Assembly (NCBI RefSeq): GCF_002091715.1
Contig: NZ_BDAG01000015.1
Location: 62,001-126,000, forward strand
DNA length: 64,000 nt
Source of the DNA: Pseudomonas migulae NBRC 103157
GTDB lineage: Bacteria > Pseudomonadota > Gammaproteobacteria > Pseudomonadales > Pseudomonadaceae
Direction of reading: 5' to 3'
This document shows, in pieces, positions 26,688-34,544 of this stretch (position 1 is the stretch's first letter; each line of letters begins with the position of its first letter). Under the pieces are notes generated by a model. The model saw only the letters and a list, made by a program, of their open reading frames with translations. It had not been told where the DNA came from and did no database searches. The position numbers and the translations under genes were made by a program.

Positions 26688-27827
26688 ATGGCCGAAAGCG
26701 AGAGCGGTCAGGATAAAACAGAAGATCCCACGGAGAAACGCAAAAAAGACTCCAGGGACAAGGGCGAGATCGCGCGCTCCAAAGAACTCAATACCCTCGT
26801 AACCATGATGGCGGGCGCCGGGGGGGTGTTGATCTACGGTGGTGGAGTGGCGCTGGATCTGCTGGAAATCATGCGCCTGAACTTTTCCCTGCCGCGGGAG
26901 GTGTTGCTTGATCCCGGGCAGATGAGCCAGTACCTGCTGCATTCGGGAAAGATCGCCATTCTGGCGGTCCAGCCGATATTGCTGTTGCTTCTGCTGGCGG
27001 CGTTTCTCGGGCCGATTTCCCTGGGCGGCTTTTTGTTCGCCGGCGGGAGCCTTGCGCCTAAATTCAGTCGGATGAACCCCGCCGCGGGGCTCAAGCGGAT
27101 GTTCTCCAGTACGGCCTTGATCGAGTTGCTCAAGGCGCTGGCAAAATTTCTGCTGATTCTGTTTGTTGCATTGTCCGTCCTGCGCGCGGACATCGATGAC
27201 TTGTTGCGCATTGCCCACGAACCGCTGGAGCGGGCGATCCTCCACAGCGTTCAACTGGTGGGATGGAGCACATTGTGGATGGCGTGCGGGCTGATTCTGA
27301 TTGCGGCGGTGGATGTCCCGGTGCAGCTTTACCAGAGCCATAAAAAACTGCTGATGACCAAGCAGGAAGTGCGCGACGAGCACAAGGATCAGGATGGGAA
27401 GCCGGAGGTCAAACAGCGGATTCGCCAGTTGCAGCGCGAAATGTCCCAGCGGCGGATGATGGCGGCGATTCCCGAGGCCGACGTGGTGATTACCAACCCG
27501 ACTCACTACGCCGTGGCGCTCAAGTACGATGCGGAAAAAGGTGCTGCGCCGGTGCTGCTGGCCAAGGGTAGCGACTTCCTGGCTTTGAAAATCCGCGAGA
27601 TCGCCGTGGCCAATGAAGTGTTGTTGCTGGAGTCTCCGGCCCTGGCGCGTTCGATTTACTACTCCACCGAGCTGGAGCAGGAAATTCCCGGTGGGTTGTA
27701 TCTGGCAGTCGCCCAGGTATTGGCCTACGTCTATCAGATCCGCCAGCACCGCGCCGGCAAGGGCAAGCGTCCTGAGCCACTCAAGGGTGACCTGCCGATT
27801 CCACCGGATCTGCGGCGCGATTCCTGA
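26688..27827 (+). CDS. flhB: Flagellar export switch protein FlhB
   Basis: A 379-residue substrate-specificity switch. An N-terminal basic segment (DPTEKRKKDSRDKGEIARS read in part) and four membrane helices are followed by the cytoplasmic domain with the autocleavage motif NPTH at residues 270-273. After cleavage the C-terminal piece (VALKYDAEKGAAP onwards) responds to FliK. It is last in the fliL operon. A separate gene at 42392-42721 encodes a protein resembling only this cleaved C-terminal piece. Confidence 0.97.
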   Translation: MAESESGQDKTEDPTEKRKKDSRDKGEIARSKELNTLVTMMAGAGGVLIYGGGVALDLLEIMRLNFSLPREVLLDPGQMSQYLLHSGKIAILAVQPILLLLLLAAFLGPISLGGFLFAGGSLAPKFSRMNPAAGLKRMFSSTALIELLKALAKFLLILFVALSVLRADIDDLLRIAHEPLERAILHSVQLVGWSTLWMACGLILIAAVDVPVQLYQSHKKLLMTKQEVRDEHKDQDGKPEVKQRIRQLQREMSQRRMMAAIPEADVVITNPTHYAVALKYDAEKGAAPVLLAKGSDFLALKIREIAVANEVLLLESPALARSIYYSTELEQEIPGGLYLAVAQVLAYVYQIRQHRAGKGKRPEPLKGDLPIPPDLRRDS

Positions 27828-27917
27828 GTTTTTTGCGCTGGCCATGCCGACGCCTTCGCGGGCACAGGCAGCACAATCCCCCCGATAAACCCCTCTGTTT
27901 CAAACCTCGGCAAAAGT

Positions 27918-27933
27918 TGGAAGGCTTCTTGCA
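27918..27933 (+). promoter_or_regulatory. Sigma-54 promoter of flhA-flhF-fleN-fliA
   Basis: TGGAAG-GCTTC-TTGCAG, with GG (27919-27920) and GC (27931-27932) ten bases apart, 62 bases before flhA. The -24 element has A instead of C at one conserved position, so it is slightly weaker than the others. It lies in the 167-base flhB-flhA gap. Confidence 0.72.
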
Positions 27934-27994
27934 GTAGCCGCTCTGCGCCTGCTTCGGGCGTCAAAAGTTTGCTTTAAAGTAACGGGGAAAACCG

Positions 27995-30124
27995 GTGGAT
28001 CGCTCTCAGTTTATCAACAGTGCCCGCACAAACGTCGCCGACCTGAGTCGGGGCAATCTGGGTGTGCCATTGTTGCTGCTGGTCATGCTGGCCATGATGA
28101 TGCTGCCGGTGCCGCCGTTCCTGCTGGACGTGTTCTTCACCTTCAACATTGCGCTGTCGATTGTCGTGCTGCTGGTCTGTGTCTACGCCCTGCGGCCGCT
28201 GGATTTCGCGGTGTTCCCGACCATTCTGCTGGTGGCGACGCTGATGCGACTGGCGCTGAACGTGGCCTCCACGCGGGTGGTGATGCTCCACGGCCAGGAC
28301 GGCCATGCCGCCGCCGGTAAGGTGATCCAGGCCTTCGGTGAGGTGGTGATCGGTGGTAACTACGTGGTTGGTATCGTGGTCTTCGCGATTTTGATGATCA
28401 TCAACTTCGTCGTGGTGACCAAGGGTGCCGGGCGAATTTCCGAGGTGAGCGCGCGTTTCACCCTCGATGCGATGCCCGGCAAACAAATGGCGATCGACGC
28501 CGACTTGAACGCCGGCCTGATCGATCAGAACCAGGCCAAAATGCGTCGGATGGAAGTGGCCCAGGAGGCCGAGTTCTACGGTTCCATGGACGGTGCCAGC
28601 AAATTCGTACGCGGCGACGCCATCGCCGGCTTGCTGATTCTGTTCATCAACCTGATCGGCGGCATGGCGGTCGGCATTTTCCAGCACGGCATGACCTTCG
28701 GTGATGCCGGCAAGGTTTACGCGTTGCTGACCATCGGTGACGGTTTGGTGGCGCAATTGCCATCACTGTTGTTATCGACAGCCGCCGCGATCATGGTGAC
28801 CCGAGCTTCCGGTTCGGAAGACATGGGCAAGCAGATCAATCGCCAGATGTTCGCCTCGCCGAAGGCGCTGGCTGTGGCGGCGGGTTTGATGGCGGTCATG
28901 GGCCTGGTGCCCGGCATGCCGCACTTCTCCTTCCTGAGTATGGCGGCCCTCGCAGCCGGCGGCGCGTACCTGTTCTGGAAGAAGCAGAACACCGTCAAGG
29001 TTCAGGCCTTGCAAGAGGTCAAGCGTCAGCAGGAGCTGCTGCCATCGCCGACCCGCGCTCAAGAAACCAAAGAGCTTGGCTGGGACGATGTGACGCCGAT
29101 CGACATGATTGGCCTGGAAGTCGGCTATCGCCTGATTCCACTGGTGGATCGCAATCAGGGTGGTCAGTTGCTTGCACGTATCAAAGGCGTACGCAAGAAG
29201 CTGTCCCAGGACCTGGGCTTCCTGATGCCGACGGTGCATATCCGTGACAACCTCGACCTCGCGCCAAGCGCCTATCGACTGACCCTCATGGGGGTGATCC
29301 TGGCCGAAGCGGAGATTTATCCGGATCGGGAGCTGGCGATCAATCCGGGTCAGGTCTACGGTTCGCTCAACGGCATCACCGCCAAAGATCCGGCTTTTGG
29401 GCTGGAAGCGGTCTGGATCGAAATCAGCCAGCGTGCGCAGGCACAATCCCTCGGTTACACCGTGGTCGATGCCAGTACAGTAGTGGCAACCCACTTGAAC
29501 CAGATTTTGTACAAGCACTCCAGTGAGCTGATCGGCCATGAAGAAGTGCAGCAACTCATGCAGTTGCTGGCCAAAAGCTCCCCTAAACTGGCCGAGGAGC
29601 TGGTGCCGGGCGTGGTGTCGTTATCGCAGCTGCTCAAGGTGCTCCAGGCGTTGCTGGCCGAACAGGTGCCCGTACGGGACATTCGCAGCATCGCCGAAGC
29701 GATCGCGAACAATGCGGCCAAGAGTCAAGATACTGCCGCGCTGGTGGCCGCCGTACGCGTCGGCGTATCCCGTGCAATCGTCCAAAGCATTGTAGGGACT
29801 GAGTCGGAGCTGCCAGTTATCACTCTTGAGCCAAGGTTGGAACAAATATTGCTCAATAGTCTTCAGAAGGCGGGACAAGGCTCGGAAGAGGGCGTTCTGC
29901 TGGAGCCAAGCATGGCTGAAAAACTGCAACGCTCGTTGATCGAAGCGGCGCAGCGTCAGGAAATGCAAGGTCAACCGGTGATTCTGCTGGTGGCCGGTCC
30001 GGTTCGCGCGATGCTGTCGCGATTTGGCCGACTCGCAGTCCCGGGTTTGCATGTGTTGGCTTACCAGGAAATCCCTGACAACAAGCAAGTGACCATCGTT
30101 GCGACAGTAGGGCCCAACGGCTGA
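27995..30124 (+). CDS. flhA: Flagellar export gate protein FlhA
   Basis: A 709-residue export-gate protein. The N-terminal half has about eight membrane helices (first near residues 25-65) with the conserved FHIPEP region (KGAGRISEVSARFTLDAMPGKQMAIDAD read in part, residues 145-170). The C-terminal half (about 330-709) is the cytoplasmic nonamer that docks chaperone-substrate complexes. It starts with GTG (MDRSQFINSART). Length is normal. It is the first gene of the flhA-flhF-fleN-fliA unit. Confidence 0.97.
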   Translation: MDRSQFINSARTNVADLSRGNLGVPLLLLVMLAMMMLPVPPFLLDVFFTFNIALSIVVLLVCVYALRPLDFAVFPTILLVATLMRLALNVASTRVVMLHGQDGHAAAGKVIQAFGEVVIGGNYVVGIVVFAILMIINFVVVTKGAGRISEVSARFTLDAMPGKQMAIDADLNAGLIDQNQAKMRRMEVAQEAEFYGSMDGASKFVRGDAIAGLLILFINLIGGMAVGIFQHGMTFGDAGKVYALLTIGDGLVAQLPSLLLSTAAAIMVTRASGSEDMGKQINRQMFASPKALAVAAGLMAVMGLVPGMPHFSFLSMAALAAGGAYLFWKKQNTVKVQALQEVKRQQELLPSPTRAQETKELGWDDVTPIDMIGLEVGYRLIPLVDRNQGGQLLARIKGVRKKLSQDLGFLMPTVHIRDNLDLAPSAYRLTLMGVILAEAEIYPDRELAINPGQVYGSLNGITAKDPAFGLEAVWIEISQRAQAQSLGYTVVDASTVVATHLNQILYKHSSELIGHEEVQQLMQLLAKSSPKLAEELVPGVVSLSQLLKVLQALLAEQVPVRDIRSIAEAIANNAAKSQDTAALVAAVRVGVSRAIVQSIVGTESELPVITLEPRLEQILLNSLQKAGQGSEEGVLLEPSMAEKLQRSLIEAAQRQEMQGQPVILLVAGPVRAMLSRFGRLAVPGLHVLAYQEIPDNKQVTIVATVGPNG

Positions 30125-30135
30125 GGTAGTGGTTT

Positions 30136-31464
30136 ATGCAAGTTAAGCGTTTTTTCGCCGCCGATATGCGTCAGGCCATGAAACTGGTTCGTGATGAGCT
30201 GGGCGCTGATGCCGCCATCATTGGCAACCGCCGCATCGCCGGTGGTGTCGAGCTGACGGCTGCCCTCGATTACAAACTGTCGGCGCTGGCCCCGCGTGTT
30301 CCGAACATGGAGCTCGAGGACGAGCTGCGCAAGACCCAGTCGCGGATCGTCACCGCCCAGGCCGAACTGAGCCTGCGCAGCGAAGGCGAGAGCGACAAGT
30401 CCACCAATCGCCAGTTGTTCGCCGGCCTGCCACTCACCGCCGCCGAACCGTTGATCGAACCGACTTACACTGAACCCCGTCGTGCAGCGCCGGCCCCCGC
30501 GCCAGCCTCCAGCGGTGTCGATCCGCGGGCTTTCGATTCGATGCGTTTCGAACTCAACAGCCTGCGCGAACTGATGGAAGTACAACTCGGCTCTCTGGCC
30601 TGGAACCAGCTGCAAGGCAGCCGTCCGGCCCAGGCCAACCTTTGGCGTCGTCTGCAGCGCATCGGTTTGTCCGGCCCGTTGTCCCGTGATCTGCTGGAAA
30701 TGATTACCGGCATTGACGAACCCCGTCAGGCCTGGCGCATGTTGCTGGCGCACCTGGCGCGGATGATCGCCACACCGGAAGTCGAGCCACTGGAAGAGGG
30801 CGGTGTGATTGCCATGGTCGGTCCTGCCGGCATGGGCAAGACCACCACGCTGGCCAAGCTCGCGGCCCGTTACGTGCTCAAGTACGGCGCGCAGAACATC
30901 GCGCTGGTCAGCATGGACAGCTACCGTATCGGCGCTCAGGAACAACTCAAGACCCTGGGCCGGATCCTCAACGTGTCGGTCACCCACGTCGACCCTGGCC
31001 AGTCCCTGGTGCAGGCGCTGGATCCGTTGCTGCGCAAGCGTGTGGTGCTGATCGATACCGCCGGTCTTCAGGCCAGCGATCCGGCACTGCGCATGCAGCT
31101 CGAAAGCCTGGCCGGTCGTGGCATCAAATCAAAAAATTATCTGGTTCTGGCAACCACCAGCCAGAAACAGGTTCTAACCGCCGCTTATCACAGTTACAAG
31201 CGCTGCGGGCTCGCTGGCTGCATCCTGACTAAACTGGATGAAACGGCAAGCCTTGGCGAGGTGTTGAGCCTGGCAATCAGTCATGAATTGCCGGTGGCTT
31301 ACCTGACCGATGGACCGCGGATTCCGGATGATTTGCATCTGCCGCGTCGTCATCAGCTGGTGAGCCGCGCCGTCAGCGTGCAAATGCAGGAAGAACCCAG
31401 CGAAGAAGCCATGGCTGACATGTTCGCTGATATTTACCACAGTCCGACCAAGCAGGTTGGCTGA
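30136..31464 (+). CDS. flhF: Polar flagellum placement GTPase FlhF
   Basis: A 442-residue SRP-type GTPase that marks the cell pole for flagellar assembly. An N-terminal basic B domain (MQVKRFFAADMRQAM) and a Pro/Ala-rich linker (about 110-128) precede the N-G domain: P-loop GPAGMGKTTTLA (229-240), the SMDSYRIGAQEQL block, DTAG and the G4-type TKLDE motif. It is followed by its antagonist partner fleN after a 116-base gap with no recognisable promoter. Confidence 0.96.
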   Translation: MQVKRFFAADMRQAMKLVRDELGADAAIIGNRRIAGGVELTAALDYKLSALAPRVPNMELEDELRKTQSRIVTAQAELSLRSEGESDKSTNRQLFAGLPLTAAEPLIEPTYTEPRRAAPAPAPASSGVDPRAFDSMRFELNSLRELMEVQLGSLAWNQLQGSRPAQANLWRRLQRIGLSGPLSRDLLEMITGIDEPRQAWRMLLAHLARMIATPEVEPLEEGGVIAMVGPAGMGKTTTLAKLAARYVLKYGAQNIALVSMDSYRIGAQEQLKTLGRILNVSVTHVDPGQSLVQALDPLLRKRVVLIDTAGLQASDPALRMQLESLAGRGIKSKNYLVLATTSQKQVLTAAYHSYKRCGLAGCILTKLDETASLGEVLSLAISHELPVAYLTDGPRIPDDLHLPRRHQLVSRAVSVQMQEEPSEEAMADMFADIYHSPTKQVG

Positions 31465-31580
31465 GGTATTAATGAACAGTTTTTGTACCTACATCGATGG
31501 TCTGCCATGCATTGTTCCGTTTGTGAACGCGCAGCCAGTAATGTGGCCTCCGTCTATGCAAGACAAGGTAAAGAAATAAC

Positions 31581-32411
31581 ATGGGCAGCATGCATCCCGT
31601 ACAGGTGATCGCGGTGACCGGCGGCAAAGGTGGCGTCGGGAAGACTAACGTGTCAGTGAACTTGTCCCTGGCTCTAGCTGAGCTCGGCCGGCGCGTCATG
31701 CTGCTGGACGCCGATCTGGGGCTGGCGAACGTCGACGTCCTGCTGGGGCTGACACCCAAACGTACCCTGGCCGATGTCATCGAAGGCCGCTGTGAGCTGC
31801 GCGACGTGTTGTTGCAGGGGCCCGGCGGTATCCGCATCGTCCCGGCGGCGTCCGGCACTCAGAGCATGGTGCATCTGAGCCCGGCGCAACACGCCGGCCT
31901 GATCCAGGCGTTCAGCGATATCGGCGACAACCTCGACGTTCTGGTGATCGACACCGCTGCGGGCATTGGTGACTCGGTAGTCAGTTTCGTTCGCGCCGCG
32001 CAGGAAGTCCTGCTGGTGGTCTGCGACGAGCCGACCTCGATCACCGACGCCTATGCACTGATCAAACTGCTGAACCGCGATTACGGCATGAACCGCTTCC
32101 GCGTCCTCGCCAACATGGCCCAGAGCCCGCAGGAAGGGCGCAACCTGTTCGCCAAGTTGACCAAGGTCACGGATCGCTTCCTCGACGTCGCCTTACAATA
32201 CGTCGGTGCGGTGCCGTACGACGAAAGCGTGCGCAAGGCCGTTCAGAAGCAGCGCGCGGTTTATGAAGCTTTCCCGCGTTCCAAGTGCTCCCTGGCCTTC
32301 AAGGCCATCGCACAAAAGGTCGATACCTGGCCGCTGCCTGCCAACCCGCGTGGGCACCTGGAGTTTTTCGTCGAGCGCCTCGTGCAACAAACGGCAGGAC
32401 CCGTGCTATGA
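31581..32411 (+). CDS. fleN: Flagellar number regulator FleN (FlhG), MinD-like ATPase
   Basis: A 276-residue MinD/ParA-family ATPase. The deviant Walker A is GGKGGVGKT (residues 14-22), with DADLGLANVD and VIDTAAGIGDSV following. FleN binds FleQ and limits flagellar number; with FlhF it keeps a polar pattern. Two in-frame ATGs lie close together (31581 and 31590); the first gives the usual MGSMHPVQ start. The C-terminus overlaps fliA by four bases. Confidence 0.96.
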   Translation: MGSMHPVQVIAVTGGKGGVGKTNVSVNLSLALAELGRRVMLLDADLGLANVDVLLGLTPKRTLADVIEGRCELRDVLLQGPGGIRIVPAASGTQSMVHLSPAQHAGLIQAFSDIGDNLDVLVIDTAAGIGDSVVSFVRAAQEVLLVVCDEPTSITDAYALIKLLNRDYGMNRFRVLANMAQSPQEGRNLFAKLTKVTDRFLDVALQYVGAVPYDESVRKAVQKQRAVYEAFPRSKCSLAFKAIAQKVDTWPLPANPRGHLEFFVERLVQQTAGPVL

Positions 32412-33148
32412 CAGCCAGCGGTTACAACCTCTACAAGAAGTCGGCGCGTGACGCGCAGTACGAGCTGATCGAGCGTTACGCGCCACTGGTCAAACGCATT
32501 GCTTACCACTTGCTGGCGCGATTGCCAGCCAGTGTTCAGGTCGAAGACCTGATCCAGGCCGGCATGATCGGCCTGCTTGAAGTATCGACCAAATACGACG
32601 CCAGCAAAGGCGCGAGTTTCGAGACGTACGCGGGCATTCGAATCCGCGGCGCGATGCTCGATGAAGTCCGCAAGGGGGACTGGGCGCCACGTTCGGTCCA
32701 CCGCAATACCCGCATGGTCAGCGACGCAATTCGCTCGATTGAAGCTAAAACCGGCCGTGACGCTAAAGATCACGAAGTTGCGGCCGAACTCCAATTGAGT
32801 CTCGACGATTACTACGGGATTTTGAACGACACCCTGGGCAGCCGGTTATTCAGTTTCGACGATCTGTTGCAGGACGGCGAACACGAAGGGCTGCACGAGG
32901 ATGGCGCGAGTGCTCATCTCGAGCCGTCACGCGATCTGGAAGATGAACGCTTCCAGGCGGCGCTGGCGGACGCGATTGCCAATTTGCCGGAGCGTGAGCG
33001 ACTGGTGTTGGCGCTGTACTACGACGAAGAGTTGAATCTCAAGGAAATCGGTGAGGTCCTGGGGGTCAGCGAATCTCGGGTCAGCCAGTTACACAGCCAG
33101 TGCGCGGCCCGTTTGCGGGGGCGTTTGGGGGAGTGGCGAGCGCGCTGA
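32408..33148 (+). CDS. fliA: Flagellar sigma factor FliA (sigma-28)
   Basis: A 246-residue sigma-28 that transcribes late genes such as fliC and is held by FlgM until the hook is complete. Regions sigma-2 (RIAYHLLARLPASVQVEDLIQAG read in part; YAGIRIRGAMLDEVR), sigma-3 (VAAELQLSLDDYYGIL) and sigma-4 (LPERERLVLALYYDEELNLKEIGEVLG, read in part, then SRVSQLHSQ) are complete. The frame is open far upstream, but the ATG at 32408 overlaps the fleN stop (ATGA) and gives the usual MTASGYNLY start. Confidence 0.97.
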   Translation: MTASGYNLYKKSARDAQYELIERYAPLVKRIAYHLLARLPASVQVEDLIQAGMIGLLEVSTKYDASKGASFETYAGIRIRGAMLDEVRKGDWAPRSVHRNTRMVSDAIRSIEAKTGRDAKDHEVAAELQLSLDDYYGILNDTLGSRLFSFDDLLQDGEHEGLHEDGASAHLEPSRDLEDERFQAALADAIANLPERERLVLALYYDEELNLKEIGEVLGVSESRVSQLHSQCAARLRGRLGEWRAR

Positions 33149-33259
33149 AGGCAGTGTGGGGACACTGCGAACGTGGCTGGTGTGGTGTTGAACTGCGCCG
33201 GTCTCGATCTGTTGTGCTCCAGACAGTCATTGAGTGCTTTGCCGGATTGATTGAAATGG

Positions 33260-33283
33260 CGCGTCCAGGTGCTGGGCGCGTTT
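33260..33283 (+). terminator. Terminator-like hairpin between fliA and cheY
   Basis: CGCGTCCAG / CTGGGCGCG form a nine-base stem (one T-G wobble) around GTG, followed by only three T residues. It could attenuate read-through from fliA into the chemotaxis operon. The rest of the 167-base gap shows no clear sigma-28 or sigma-54 site. Confidence 0.4.
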
Positions 33284-33315
33284 AAGACTGCTTGGAGGTC
33301 GAATTGGACAAGAAC

Positions 33316-33687
33316 ATGAAAATCCTCATCGTTGATGACTTCTCAACGATGCGGCGGATCATAAAAAACCTGTTGCGTGACCTTGGGTTCACCAACACGG
33401 TCGAGGCTGACGATGGCATTACTGCCATTCCGGTTCTCAACAGCGGGAGCATCGACTTTCTGGTAACGGACTGGAACATGCCTGGCATGACCGGTATCGA
33501 TCTGCTGCGTCACGTGCGCGCCGATGAAAAGCTCAAGCACCTGCCAGTGCTGATGGTGACTGCTGAAGCCAAGCGCGAGCAGATCATCGAAGCGGCCCAG
33601 GCCGGTGTTAACGGCTATGTGGTCAAACCCTTCACGGCCCAGGCGTTAAAAGAAAAAATCGAGAAGATTTTCGAACGCATCGGTTGA
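33316..33687 (+). CDS. cheY: Chemotaxis response regulator CheY
   Basis: A 123-residue single receiver that carries phosphate from CheA to the motor. It has the acidic pair in ILIVDDF, phospho-Asp in [13 protein letters not shown], the switch Thr in MVTAEAK, and Lys in VVKPFTAQ. The start is uncertain. GGAGG at 33294-33298 lies five bases before an in-frame TTG at 33304, which would add four residues (MDKN), whereas the ATG at 33316 has no good ribosome site but gives the canonical MKILIVDD start. The ATG is chosen by family convention. cheZ follows after 22 bases. Confidence 0.95.
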   Translation: MKILIVDDFSTMRRIIKNLLRDLGFTNTVEADDGITAIPVLNSGSIDFLVTDWNMPGMTGIDLLRHVRADEKLKHLPVLMVTAEAKREQIIEAAQAGVNGYVVKPFTAQALKEKIEKIFERIG

Positions 33688-33709
33688 GAAACTGCGCCAC
33701 GGGGGAGCT

Positions 33710-34498
33710 ATGGACCAAAACGAATCTTCACAGGGCGATTTTGAATCGACCCTGAAAAAACACGCAGTCGAACTGGTCGAAAGCCTTGAAAAAGGCAAGT
33801 TTGGCGACGCTGTGCAACTGATCCATGAGCTCAATCAGACCCGTGACCGTGGCCTGTATCAGGAAGTGGGCAAGCTCACCCGCGAGCTGCACAGCGCGAT
33901 CGTCAATTTCCAGATTGACCCGCACATGCCGCAAGCCGAGGAAGTGTCCCAGATCACAGATGCCACCGAGCGACTGGGCTACGTTGTCAAGCTGACAGAG
34001 GCCGCAGCCAACCGCACCATGGACCTGGTCGAAAACTCTACGCCATTGGTCAACAGCCTGAGCGATGAAGCCCAGGCGCTGAGCACGGATTGGGGGCGGT
34101 TCATGCGTCGCGAAGTCGGGGCTGAAGAGTTTCGCGAGCTGGCACGGCGTGTCGACGGTTTCCTGACACGCAGCAGCGCGGACAACCGCGCGGTGTCGAG
34201 CAACCTCAACGACATTCTGCTCGCTCAGGATTACCAGGACCTCACAGGTCAAGTGATCAAGCGTGTGACCCAGTTGGTCACCGAAGTTGAAAGCAACCTG
34301 CTCAAGCTCGTGCTTATGGCCAGTCAGGTGGACCGCTTTGCGGGCATCGAACATGACCGTGAAGCGATGCTTGCTGAAAAAGATCCGCAAAAACATCTCT
34401 CTCAGGGTGAAGGTCCGCAGATTCATGCCGATAAAAGAGAAGACGTTGTGTCCGGTCAGGACGATGTGGACGATTTGCTATCCAGCCTAGGGTTTTAG
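33710..34498 (+). CDS. cheZ: CheY-P phosphatase CheZ
   Basis: A 262-residue helical-bundle phosphatase that dephosphorylates CheY-P. The catalytic segment AQDYQDLTGQVIKRV contains the active-site Gln (near residue 183). A flexible charged linker follows, and the protein ends exactly in GQDDVDDLLSSLGF, the CheY-tethering helix. This tail closely resembles the FliM N-terminal peptide and the repeated motif in CheA. It starts with ATG behind GGGGGAG. Confidence 0.96.
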   Translation: MDQNESSQGDFESTLKKHAVELVESLEKGKFGDAVQLIHELNQTRDRGLYQEVGKLTRELHSAIVNFQIDPHMPQAEEVSQITDATERLGYVVKLTEAAANRTMDLVENSTPLVNSLSDEAQALSTDWGRFMRREVGAEEFRELARRVDGFLTRSSADNRAVSSNLNDILLAQDYQDLTGQVIKRVTQLVTEVESNLLKLVLMASQVDRFAGIEHDREAMLAEKDPQKHLSQGEGPQIHADKREDVVSGQDDVDDLLSSLGF

Positions 34499-34544
34499 AA
34501 TTTTAGGTATTTTAGGTTTTTAGACCTGTAGGAGCACACCCTTA

